From positions 1-37,410 of the forward strand of contig JAFUVQ010000068.1 in assembly GCA_017477505.1 (NCBI GenBank): a DNA stretch of 37,410 nucleotides, read 5' to 3'. Origin of the DNA: Eubacterium sp. (GTDB lineage Bacteria > Bacillota > Clostridia > Lachnospirales > Lachnospiraceae). The notes beneath the pieces were generated by a model. That model was given only the letters and a program-made list of their open reading frames with translations, was not told where the DNA came from and did not search any database. Positions 28,641-34,930 of this stretch are shown here, piece by piece (position 1 is the stretch's first letter; each line of letters starts with the position of its first letter). Position numbers and translations under genes: made by a program.

Positions 28641-28871
28641 CAATTAAAAAGCCGGTGGTTATGGTTAATAACCCACACTGGACTTGCACCATCTTTATAG
28701 TTAGACCCTTACGGGGAGTATCATTATCAAGAGTAGCCGCAACCACGAGACCACCATAGTCTCTTTTTTGCAAGGATTTTATCGCTCCGGATGTGTCACA
28801 TGAAGAATTATCTTCCAACCATCATGGCGAATCTGCGATACGGCGCAATGCGAAGCATACTCCGAACGTCC
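28641..28871 (-). ncRNA. Candidate structured RNA of unknown class
   Basis: On the minus strand a promoter is followed by about 230 bases rich in local stems and then an intrinsic terminator. Visible pairings: ATGC/GCAT around TTC near 28853, GAAGA/TCTTC near 28810, GAGAC/GTCTC at about 28746-28762, CCC/GGG around CGTAA near 28712, and a long-range GTGGTT/AACCAC closure. A segment GATGGTGCAAGTCCAG has the look of a conserved RNA core, reminiscent of riboswitch or ribozyme joining regions, but I cannot assign it to a class. It could be a free RNA or a leader of the SHOCT/recombinase pair. Confidence 0.4.
28645..28676 (-). terminator. Intrinsic terminator of the candidate RNA
   Basis: On the minus strand, GTGGGTTAT pairs with ATAACCAC (one bulged G) around TAACC, followed by CGGCTTTTT. 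Confidence 0.6.
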
Positions 28872-28877
28872 GACTTA

Positions 28878-28906
28878 GTAATATTTATTCAATTTTCAAA
28901 TATCAA
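28878..28906 (-). promoter_or_regulatory. Promoter of the candidate RNA
   Basis: On the minus strand, -35 TTGATA (28901-28906), 17-base spacer, -10 TATTAC (28878-28883). Confidence 0.55.
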
Positions 28907-28997
28907 ATTCAGCTTGTTAGCCTGATGAACACACGAATCAAATCTCAATGCTACTATCAAACCTGATTCATATGTCCAGCCAGGATAGCAAGAAATA

Positions 28998-29029
28998 TCT
29001 GCAGAGGACTGCTAACAATCCTCTGCAGA
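28998..29029 (-). terminator. Perfect stem-loop after the HTH gene
   Basis: An 11-base-pair perfect stem (28998-29008 with 29019-29029) and 10-base loop, 14 bases after the HTH stop. There is only a weak T-rich tail (TATTTCTTG), so it is a terminator or an mRNA-stabilising stem. Confidence 0.6.
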
Positions 29030-29042
29030 ACAATAGCAATGA

Positions 29043-29264
29043 TTATTTAACCATTATATAAAACCCACCATACTCATCTTTGCTAAGTCTTCCATTTTCT
29101 ACCTTTTTAGAAATCCATCCTGCTGCTACCATAAACTTGATATCCCGTATTATAGTACGCTCGCTGACATGATATTTTTTTGCGAGTTCCTCATATGTAT
29201 ATAAATCACTATGATTTCTAAAGTACTTATACATTTTAAATCTTCGTATCGTAGCACTATTCAT
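29043..29264 (-). CDS. Small helix-turn-helix DNA-binding protein
   Basis: A 73-residue protein consisting almost wholly of a winged helix-turn-helix of the HTH_11/DeoR N-terminal type. Helix LYTYEELAKKYHV is followed by the recognition helix SERTIIRDIKFMVAAGWI, and a short wing ends with YGGFYIMVK. There is no effector domain. ATG 29264 has AGAGG upstream; a second Met at residue 11 is less likely. A perfect 12-bp palindrome lies 33 bases before the start, which suggests autoregulation. Similar tiny HTH proteins occur in integrated elements, and the neighbours (recombinase fragment, AbiE) fit that. Confidence 0.75.
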   Translation of the reverse strand: MNSATIRRFKMYKYFRNHSDLYTYEELAKKYHVSERTIIRDIKFMVAAGWISKKVENGRLSKDEYGGFYIMVK

Positions 29265-29296
29265 CCTAAAGTCCTCTCATCATTTACACCATAACC

Positions 29297-29325
29297 CTAT
29301 GGGTGACAGTGCTTGTCACCCATAG
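29297..29325. promoter_or_regulatory. Perfect palindrome before the HTH gene, probable operator
   Basis: CTATGGGTGACA, 5-base spacer GTGCT, TGTCACCCATAG: a perfect 12-bp inverted repeat. No T-run follows it on the minus strand, so it is not a terminator of the HTH transcript. Position and symmetry fit an operator for the adjacent HTH protein. Confidence 0.6.
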
Positions 29326-29480
29326 AAAAAAATAGTTGTGAAACGCTTGATTTATCGGACTTCGTTAGGAGGATTTCTGCTTGACAACCTTATAGGGGCA
29401 CACCAAAATCCCACGATGTAACGCCACCTTCCCGCCTGTATTTATAAAATAGGAGTTCAATAGGAAATGATATTCATAAC

Positions 29481-29514
29481 AAAAAAAGCCAAGGAAATAA
29501 CACTTCCTTGACTT
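29481..29514 (-). terminator. Second intrinsic terminator downstream of abiEii
   Basis: On the minus strand, AAGTCAAGGAA pairs with TTCCTTGGCTT (one G-U pair) with a 7-base loop. A run of T (TTTTTTTG) follows. Confidence 0.75.
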
Positions 29515-29699
29515 CACCAGAACCCCCGATATTACGATCTATTTTTATTCTCATAAATGTTTCATATATAATATGCTCTTTTCAAAATAAAAAATTTCGA
29601 TAATAGAGCAGAAAATCCCCTTCATATGCTTCACTCTACCTTCATTGTACAAAAATTCGTGTTTCATAAGAATGCCAGCCCGTTAGGGCATAGCGTACA

Positions 29700-29736
29700 T
29701 AAAAAAAGAGCAACAACCTCTTTAGGTCATCGCTCT
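29700..29736 (-). terminator. Intrinsic terminator after abiEii
   Basis: On the minus strand a 13-base stem with several G-U pairs (AGAGCGATGACCT with AGGTTGTTGCTCT) and an AAAG loop, followed by a run of seven T. It lies 41 bases after the abiEii stop. Confidence 0.8.
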
Positions 29737-29776
29737 CATAAATGCTATTATTATAATTCCGACACTAATCGGCTAA

Positions 29777-30619
29777 TTATAATTCAATCTTTTCAAATAA
29801 AGTATTAACAGCTCTTATTACATCTTCCAAACTGAATATAGCAGCATAATCATAACTGTTTTGATATTCTTCCCAATGCTTTTGTATATCCAAATCTTTT
29901 CTAATCTGTTCAACTATTTCAACTCTTCTCTCAAGAATGGCTCTTGTTCCCCTTTTCTCTGATGTCGCCATTAGAGCGTCTTTCAGTAACCTGTAATCAG
30001 GCTCTATATATGCACCGGATGTAAGAATAGTGATGTCATAGAAATCTCTCATTCTGGTATTGGCAGTTCCGCGACTCACTATTGTTTCCAGCTTTTCTGC
30101 AAGTACAGTCTCAAGATTATACGAAAGGACTGAAATACTTCTATCCTCAAAGGAAAGTGGATAATTATATTCAAGTTCCTTCGGAGTTATAACATCATCA
30201 GTTGATATATCCATCTTTAAAGGCGTTATCATTTTATCAAGCATGGCAGCCATCATTATCCTGATTCCCGGATATTCAAAATCATCCATAATCGGGGTAA
30301 CCTTTTTTATCGTAAAAACAATGCCATCATCTAATGGAATAGCTGCTATCTCAGTAATTATTTCCTTTAGTGTATCTTCATCAAGATCAAATCCCCTGAT
30401 TGTTGTATCTATATCCATTGTGTCTCTGTTTTCAATACCGACCATTGATGAGACGAGGATTCCACCCTTGATTATAAATTGATTTTTATATTTCGAAATG
30501 GAAAGTCTTTCAAGAAAGCGCTCCATTATATACTTTCTGATAATAACAAGAGACTTGTTACTATCGCCTTGTGCCTTATTACGAACTAAAGCCTTTAGTT
30601 GTGTTGAAGTATGAATCAT
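29777..30619 (-). CDS. abiEii: AbiEii-type nucleotidyltransferase toxin
   Basis: Toxin of the type IV AbiE toxin-antitoxin (abortive infection) system, a DNA polymerase beta-like nucleotidyltransferase. The 280-residue protein has motif I KGG (51-53, in FIIKGGILVSS) and motif II RDTMDID (65-71) with the two catalytic aspartates 69 and 71. Downstream, AEKLETIVSRGTANTRMRDFYDI supplies the conserved lysine and the RxxDFYDI segment typical of the family. All visible catalytic residues are kept. It overlaps the abiEi-like gene by 4 bases (ATGA), so the two are translationally coupled. Homologues include M. tuberculosis MenT proteins that modify tRNA; the target here is not known. Confidence 0.9.
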   Translation of the reverse strand: MIHTSTQLKALVRNKAQGDSNKSLVIIRKYIMERFLERLSISKYKNQFIIKGGILVSSMVGIENRDTMDIDTTIRGFDLDEDTLKEIITEIAAIPLDDGIVFTIKKVTPIMDDFEYPGIRIMMAAMLDKMITPLKMDISTDDVITPKELEYNYPLSFEDRSISVLSYNLETVLAEKLETIVSRGTANTRMRDFYDITILTSGAYIEPDYRLLKDALMATSEKRGTRAILERRVEIVEQIRKDLDIQKHWEEYQNSYDYAAIFSLEDVIRAVNTLFEKIEL

Positions 30620-31206
30620 AATAACACCTCCAAATATTGCTTTAGAATTTTCTCAACCATAAAAATCCGAGCATATTCCATCAAAGTAGGAATATCCTTA
30701 TCCTTTCTATGCACATACTCCTTTAATGCCGTTTGACGATTCTGTAAATCAACATTGGTATTAGGTCTCAATATATCACAAATTGTCCTTTCTGGTGAAT
30801 ATATTCTGACCTCGTGTCCCATTGTTGTCATTGCAACAGTTGCGCCTATATCAAACCACTCCCTTTTGACATTAAAAACCTTTACCCCTTGTTCTTTTAA
30901 AGCAGTTGAATTATACCCTCGCCTTACTGTTGCAGAGTATTTTTCCGGTTCTCTATCAGTCATCTCTAGTAAGAACAAAGCAACATTATGAGAATAAATA
31001 ATTCCCGGAAATCTCTGTTGAATAATAAACAAATCGTCCTTCCAGGCATCTGGAGACAGATAGATACCTCTGGCAACCTTTTCAAAATCATTATCACGAA
31101 CATATTCTAAAAAGTAAGTTTTCGAGATATTTAATTCCTTTGCATCACTTGTTTTAATGATGCCTCCATTCTTTTCAGATAATTCATCAAGTAACTTATA
31201 TTTCAT
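30616..31206 (-). CDS. abiEi: AbiEi-type antitoxin / autoregulator
   Basis: The antitoxin of AbiE systems, which also represses its own promoter. The 196-residue protein has an N-terminal winged helix (MKYKLLDELSEKNGGIIKTS, then KELNISKTYFLEYVR). The typical RGIYLSPDAWKDD and the AbiEi C-terminal domain follow, with SPERTICDILRPN. The frame is open to 31248, but ATG 31206 has GGAGGT eight bases before it and gives the family N-terminus. The 51-bp symmetric operator lies directly upstream. Length and domain order match the family (about 190-290). Confidence 0.88.
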   Translation of the reverse strand: MKYKLLDELSEKNGGIIKTSDAKELNISKTYFLEYVRDNDFEKVARGIYLSPDAWKDDLFIIQQRFPGIIYSHNVALFLLEMTDREPEKYSATVRRGYNSTALKEQGVKVFNVKREWFDIGATVAMTTMGHEVRIYSPERTICDILRPNTNVDLQNRQTALKEYVHRKDKDIPTLMEYARIFMVEKILKQYLEVLL

Positions 31207-31208
31207 AA

Positions 31209-31259
31209 AGTTTACCTCCACGCTACATATATTATCACAGTGTAGCACAGAAGTAAACT
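31209..31259 (-). promoter_or_regulatory. AbiE promoter with symmetric nested operator
   Basis: Two inverted repeats share one centre at 31234. The inner is GCTACA (31222-31227) with TGTAGC (31241-31246). The outer is AGTTTAC (31209-31215) with GTAAACT (31253-31259). The inner-outer gap is 6 bases on both sides. A likely -10, GATAAT (31231-31236, minus), lies in the middle, with a weak -35, AGTTTA, 17 bases upstream inside the outer arm. AbiEi bound here would cover the promoter and the ribosome binding site. Autoregulation through inverted repeats is known for AbiEi. Confidence 0.75.
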
Positions 31260-31351
31260 ATCATTTCATTCTTGAACAGTTTTAAATCACTCATCTGCCC
31301 TTCCGATTATGTTTTCAACATAGTATTCATTTACTACTACTCATATAAGTA

Positions 31352-31876
31352 TTAAATATAATAAACGTAATTCTCTTTTCTTGGCACAGCCTCATTCTTA
31401 GGTCCATTTGCATAACCAAGAGCACAATGGCCTATCCCTTCATAGTCACCCTCAACTCCAAGACTCTTAAGTATATCTTTACCAAAATCAGACTCAAACT
31501 CTTCTTTAGCTCTATGAATCCATATACTGGCAACTCCAAGGCTTTCAGCTGCATTCATAAGATTGCCCATTACAAGAGAACCATCATATATATGGGTAAC
31601 AATACTCTTATCTGCAAGAACTATAAGAATAACAGGAGCACCATAGAAAGGATCAAATCCTTCATTCCATCCACCTATCTTTCTATTTTCTTCAGCTATT
31701 TCATCACGAAGCTTCTTATCTGTAACAGCTATAATTATAGGACTCTGTTTTCCCATACCTGTCGCGGCATAAGTTCCTGCTTCTATTATTGTTTTTAGTT
31801 CTTCATCTTTTATCATATCTGGTTTAAAGCTTCTGCAGCTTCTTCTTGATTCAAGTACTTTAATTGTCTCGTTCAT
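31352..31876 (-). CDS. Nitroreductase-family FMN oxidoreductase
   Basis: A small FMN-dependent NAD(P)H oxidoreductase of the nitroreductase superfamily (174 residues). The N-terminal FMN-phosphate-binding SRRSCRSFKP (10-19) is followed by IIEAGTYAATGMGKQSPIIIAV. The C-terminal part carries LGVASIWIHRAKEEF and a GHCALGYANG motif before the closing residues. The substrate cannot be read from sequence. ATG 31876 follows GGAGGT. It lies 51 bases after the flavodoxin gene; the pairing of two FMN proteins suggests a shared redox role. No clear terminator follows, and 31249-31351 holds no gene. Confidence 0.92.
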   Translation of the reverse strand: MNETIKVLESRRSCRSFKPDMIKDEELKTIIEAGTYAATGMGKQSPIIIAVTDKKLRDEIAEENRKIGGWNEGFDPFYGAPVILIVLADKSIVTHIYDGSLVMGNLMNAAESLGVASIWIHRAKEEFESDFGKDILKSLGVEGDYEGIGHCALGYANGPKNEAVPRKENYVYYI

Positions 31877-31927
31877 TTTAGTTACCTCCGCATTTCTTAT
31901 ATAACAACTTCGCCTAGATTCAGTATT

Positions 31928-32410
31928 TTACAGAAACTTCTCTGCTATCTTCTTAAACTCATCCTCAGAAGTAATACCATTCAGCATGGCTCCTTCTGTT
32001 ATATGAGCACCTGGCGCACTTCCTTCAAGATCCTCTACTGAGCTTCCAAGACCGGTACTTCCTGAAGTTGCAAAAAGTACTATATCTTTTCCTGCCAGTT
32101 CATAGCTCTCAAGAAATGTATTTATCAGTACGGGGCTGGTATACCACCAGATAGGATAAAGAACAAATATCTTATCATACTGTTGTATATCCTCTACCGG
32201 AGCACCTCCAAGAGCAGGTCTTGAATTCTTCTTATCCTTCATTTCGACTGAACTACGGGACTGCTCATTTCTCCAGTCCAGATCATCATTTGTATATGGT
32301 ACTTCCGGAACTATTTCATATATGTCAGCTCCAATAGCCTTTGCAAGACCGGTTGCAGCTACTCCCGTAGTACCTGTCGCTGAAAAGTATGCCACTAATA
32401 TCTTAGTCAT
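31928..32410 (-). CDS. Flavodoxin
   Basis: An FMN electron-transfer protein of 160 residues, of the Flavodoxin_4-like group. It begins MTKILVAYFSATGTTGVAA, where SATGTTG is the phosphate-binding loop. Conserved downstream are PIWWYTSPVLINTFLE and LFATSGSTGLG. The open frame reaches 32455, but ATG 32410 has a strong AGGAGG upstream and the canonical N-terminus. It is 55 bases after the exonuclease gene and upstream of the nitroreductase. Members of this group are often annotated as general redox partners rather than nitrogenase or sulfite partners. Confidence 0.92.
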   Translation of the reverse strand: MTKILVAYFSATGTTGVAATGLAKAIGADIYEIVPEVPYTNDDLDWRNEQSRSSVEMKDKKNSRPALGGAPVEDIQQYDKIFVLYPIWWYTSPVLINTFLESYELAGKDIVLFATSGSTGLGSSVEDLEGSAPGAHITEGAMLNGITSEDEFKKIAEKFL

Positions 32411-32465
32411 CTTATTTTCCTCCTTATCGATATAACCTTTGGACTTTTCGTCCAAAAGTATATTT

Positions 32466-33146
32466 CTAAATATTTATCGTATAATTACATTCCGGATATC
32501 CAGAGCATCCCCAGAACTCTCCATACTTTCCATTACGAAGTTTCATCTGCTTCCCACACTGTCTGCATAGTGGAACCCTTTTCTTCCCGGACTCGAACAG
32601 CTCCATCTCATCTTTAAGAAGCTCATACACTTGCTGTGTCATATAGCAATCTGCTAATGCTCTATGCGCACCTTCCGTAGATATCCCGTAATGCACAGCC
32701 AGATCTGTCATTCTGTGATGTGCCATTTCTGGTAAGCATCTCCGAGATAAAGTAAGCGTATCAATATAATTATTATCGGGAAATGCATTTAAAAATGCCT
32801 CGCAGTCTCGGTATATGAATCCCATATCAAAAGCATGGATATTATGACCTACAAGCGGTAAGTCCTCAATGAACTTAATAAATTCCGGGAGAACATCCTC
32901 AAATATCGGAGAATCCCCTACCATCTCATCATATATTCCGTTCACCGCACTTGCATCTTCCGGTATATGGCGTTCAGGATTAACAAGTGTGCTAAACTCA
33001 TCTACCTTCTTATGATTCCTGACCTTAACCGCAGATATTTCAACCACCTTATCGGTGTAGGGGGAAATGCCCGTAGTCTCCAGGTCGAAAACCACATAGT
33101 CCGACGTGAAAATATCAAGTTTTGTTCCTGCTTTGTTACTTAACAT
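32466..33146 (-). CDS. DEDDh 3'-5' exonuclease with C-terminal zinc ribbon
   Basis: A DnaQ-like exonuclease (226 residues) related to the epsilon subunit of DNA polymerase III. Exo I is FDLETTG (20-26, with the Asp-Glu pair). Exo II is in VGHNIHAFDMGF, and Exo III has HRALADCYMT with the catalytic His and Asp. After residue about 195 there is a topoisomerase I-type four-cysteine ribbon, CRQCGKQM ... GCSGYPEC, which would bind single-stranded DNA. This fusion is found in several clostridial proteins of unknown repair role. ATG 33146 follows AAGGAA. It lies 27 bases after the DUF262 gene and may be co-transcribed with it. Confidence 0.92.
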   Translation of the reverse strand: MLSNKAGTKLDIFTSDYVVFDLETTGISPYTDKVVEISAVKVRNHKKVDEFSTLVNPERHIPEDASAVNGIYDEMVGDSPIFEDVLPEFIKFIEDLPLVGHNIHAFDMGFIYRDCEAFLNAFPDNNYIDTLTLSRRCLPEMAHHRMTDLAVHYGISTEGAHRALADCYMTQQVYELLKDEMELFESGKKRVPLCRQCGKQMKLRNGKYGEFWGCSGYPECNYTINI

Positions 33147-33173
33147 TTTTGTTCCTTAAAACTAATAATAGAA

Positions 33174-34913
33174 TCAATCTTTCGTAAGACCATTCTCTTT
33201 AAGATAATCAATGAATGCATCCATTATCTTATTATTTCTTTCTTTTATATCGGATTCTGTAAAATCCGTCTTACTATTAGCAAGCTCGAGTAATTCAACA
33301 ATTTTCGTGCCATCTTTCTGTTGACCTCTCTTGTTGATATACCCTTTATAATATACAGCTTTATCCATGAACCTATAATCAGAAGCTCTTATATTTATTT
33401 TCTTTTCAAGCAACGCCTTATTACCAAGAAGCTCAACACTCTTTTCATTACTTAAAGATTTTTCTTTTTCATTTCGATTCTTGGCATATATATGTTCTAT
33501 TTCCAATTTTGTTTCCAAAGATAATAATGGCTGTTCCTTAGATGTATATGCCCACCATGTAATCATTGATTTTGTTATAGGGCGCGCATTATAAAAAACA
33601 AAATTATTAAACATATTACGAACAGCGACCGTATCAAATCGAAAGTCATTGAACTCTACCGGACGATTATTCACTATATTTATCATTTCCGCAAAGACCG
33701 GAGTTCTTAATGCATTAACACCCGGATTTGTAACCGCATATGTCCAAACAAACGCAATTGTTTTATTTAAAAAGCCAAGAAATGCGTCATCTTCCAGCAT
33801 TCCTTCATCATCCTTATTCTGCATGAAATATACTGATACAAAATAAGTCCACATTCCATTAGGCGCATAATTCAGTACAAACAATCTTCTCAGAATCTCC
33901 TCTGAAAATCTTTCATTATTCTGATTTGATATATCATTCCAGAAGTTCGCCAAAGTTATAAGGTTCTCAAAAACTCCGGGAGTCTTTAAAAGTTTATAAC
34001 TGTCCTTCTCATAGAATTTTCTTAATGCCTCTGTTGTTGATGATTTAATACCAAACTTTGCTCTTTCATAATACATATATCTCGTAAAAAGTTCGTCCAT
34101 CGGTGTACCGCTAATAGGATGAAACATCTTATCACACAAAGCTTCTAAATCCTTCCACTTATCTATAAAGGCATTTTTCTGCCCTAAATCAGAATAGTAT
34201 TTATAGAACTGAGCTTTAAAAATATCAGAATCTGATAACGGAAGTCCTCTGTCATTCAATGTAGAAAAGATTCGTAGAGCCGTGTCCTGTGTTTCCGCTT
34301 CGATAGGTAACAAAATGCAATTATTCATTATTCTTGCAGGCAGATGTGCACAATACCCAGGATACTTTCCTATAAACTCATCTATCTTCCCCTGAAAGAA
34401 CCTGAATACATTGGCATACTTGCTTGAGTATTCCTTCTTAACATCTCCATTTCTAAGTATGTCAAGGAATTCCTCTTTATCATCATCTGTAGAAACCTGA
34501 GAGTCTATCTTCAATTCGTCTGTAATCAGATTATCAAACTCATCTGTTTTCCATATGCACTTTGATATGGCATTTCTTATACTTACAGAGTTTCTATCCT
34601 GCATATTTAATAGTTTTGTATAAAAGGCTCTAAGTAATAACATCAATGTAGTTAATCGCTGCTGTCCATCAATTATCTCCTGCTTATCACCATTTTTATA
34701 TGTCACTATAGGCCCCAGAAAATATTCATCATCCTTATTAAACTTGTCGCAATCTTCATCAGGAAATGCAAATACAAATATATCATCCCATAATGTCTGA
34801 CACTCAACATCTCCCCACGCATATGGTCTCTGATAATCAGGGATAAGAAAATCCGATTTCTTATCAGAAAATAATCTGAATACCGTTTGCTGATCAATGT
34901 TTAACTTTGACAT
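33174..34913 (-). CDS. DUF262/DUF1524 protein (GmrSD-like)
   Basis: A 579-residue protein joining an N-terminal DUF262 (ParB-like nucleotide-binding) and a C-terminal DUF1524 (HNH-type nuclease) domain, as in GmrSD type IV restriction and related anti-phage proteins. DUF262 hallmarks are PDYQRPYAWG (25-34) and the IDGQQRLTTLMLLLRA segment (81-96). The DUF1524 part has the metal-binding EHIYAKNRN near residue 467 and LLGNKALLEKKIN, which matches the usual NLxLLxxxxN pattern. Known homologues cut glucosylated or otherwise modified phage DNA; the target here cannot be inferred. ATG 34913 follows GGAGGT. It lies 17 bases after the hsdR remnant, so it was probably co-transcribed with the type I restriction genes. 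Confidence 0.9.
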   Translation of the reverse strand: MSKLNIDQQTVFRLFSDKKSDFLIPDYQRPYAWGDVECQTLWDDIFVFAFPDEDCDKFNKDDEYFLGPIVTYKNGDKQEIIDGQQRLTTLMLLLRAFYTKLLNMQDRNSVSIRNAISKCIWKTDEFDNLITDELKIDSQVSTDDDKEEFLDILRNGDVKKEYSSKYANVFRFFQGKIDEFIGKYPGYCAHLPARIMNNCILLPIEAETQDTALRIFSTLNDRGLPLSDSDIFKAQFYKYYSDLGQKNAFIDKWKDLEALCDKMFHPISGTPMDELFTRYMYYERAKFGIKSSTTEALRKFYEKDSYKLLKTPGVFENLITLANFWNDISNQNNERFSEEILRRLFVLNYAPNGMWTYFVSVYFMQNKDDEGMLEDDAFLGFLNKTIAFVWTYAVTNPGVNALRTPVFAEMINIVNNRPVEFNDFRFDTVAVRNMFNNFVFYNARPITKSMITWWAYTSKEQPLLSLETKLEIEHIYAKNRNEKEKSLSNEKSVELLGNKALLEKKINIRASDYRFMDKAVYYKGYINKRGQQKDGTKIVELLELANSKTDFTESDIKERNNKIMDAFIDYLKENGLTKD

Positions 34914-34930
34914 TAAAACACCTCCATTTT

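Larger units (their letters stand above)
28521..29042 (-). other. Non-coding stretch with candidate RNA gene
   Basis: About 520 bases without a convincing protein gene. From the right it holds a stem-loop ending the HTH gene (28998-29029), an AT-rich stretch, a promoter (28878-28906), a GC-richer structured part (about 28640-28870) with a terminator (28645-28676), and about 120 bases leading to the SHOCT-like gene. Confidence 0.6.
29265..29776 (-). other. Non-coding stretch between HTH gene and abiE genes
   Basis: About 510 bases. It contains the palindrome at 29297-29325 and two minus-strand intrinsic terminators (29481-29514 and 29700-29736). Between the terminators there is a possible 38-codon minus-strand ORF (29551-29667, beginning MKHEFLYNEG) without a good ribosome binding site, so I do not call it as a gene. 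The part 29326-29480 shows nothing else I can identify. Confidence 0.6.

Noticed and set aside
28681-28720. GGTGCAAGTCC-like segment as a cobalamin riboswitch
   Set aside because: Only one short stretch resembles the conserved core. The other conserved cobalamin elements (GCCACTG, AAGCCGGA-type) are not found, and the downstream genes have no link to B12.
28525-28818. Minus-strand 97-codon open frame
   Set aside because: It has no recognisable domain and overlaps the terminator-like stem and the start region of the SHOCT-like gene. It lies over the stem-rich candidate RNA, so it is better explained as a chance frame in a structured RNA.
29381-29410. Plus-strand TTGACA as a promoter
   Set aside because: No acceptable -10 follows at 16-18 bases, and no plus-strand gene is present downstream.
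29626-29808. Plus-strand 60-codon open frame
   Set aside because: It runs antisense through the abiE terminator and into the end of abiEii, with no ribosome binding site or family likeness.
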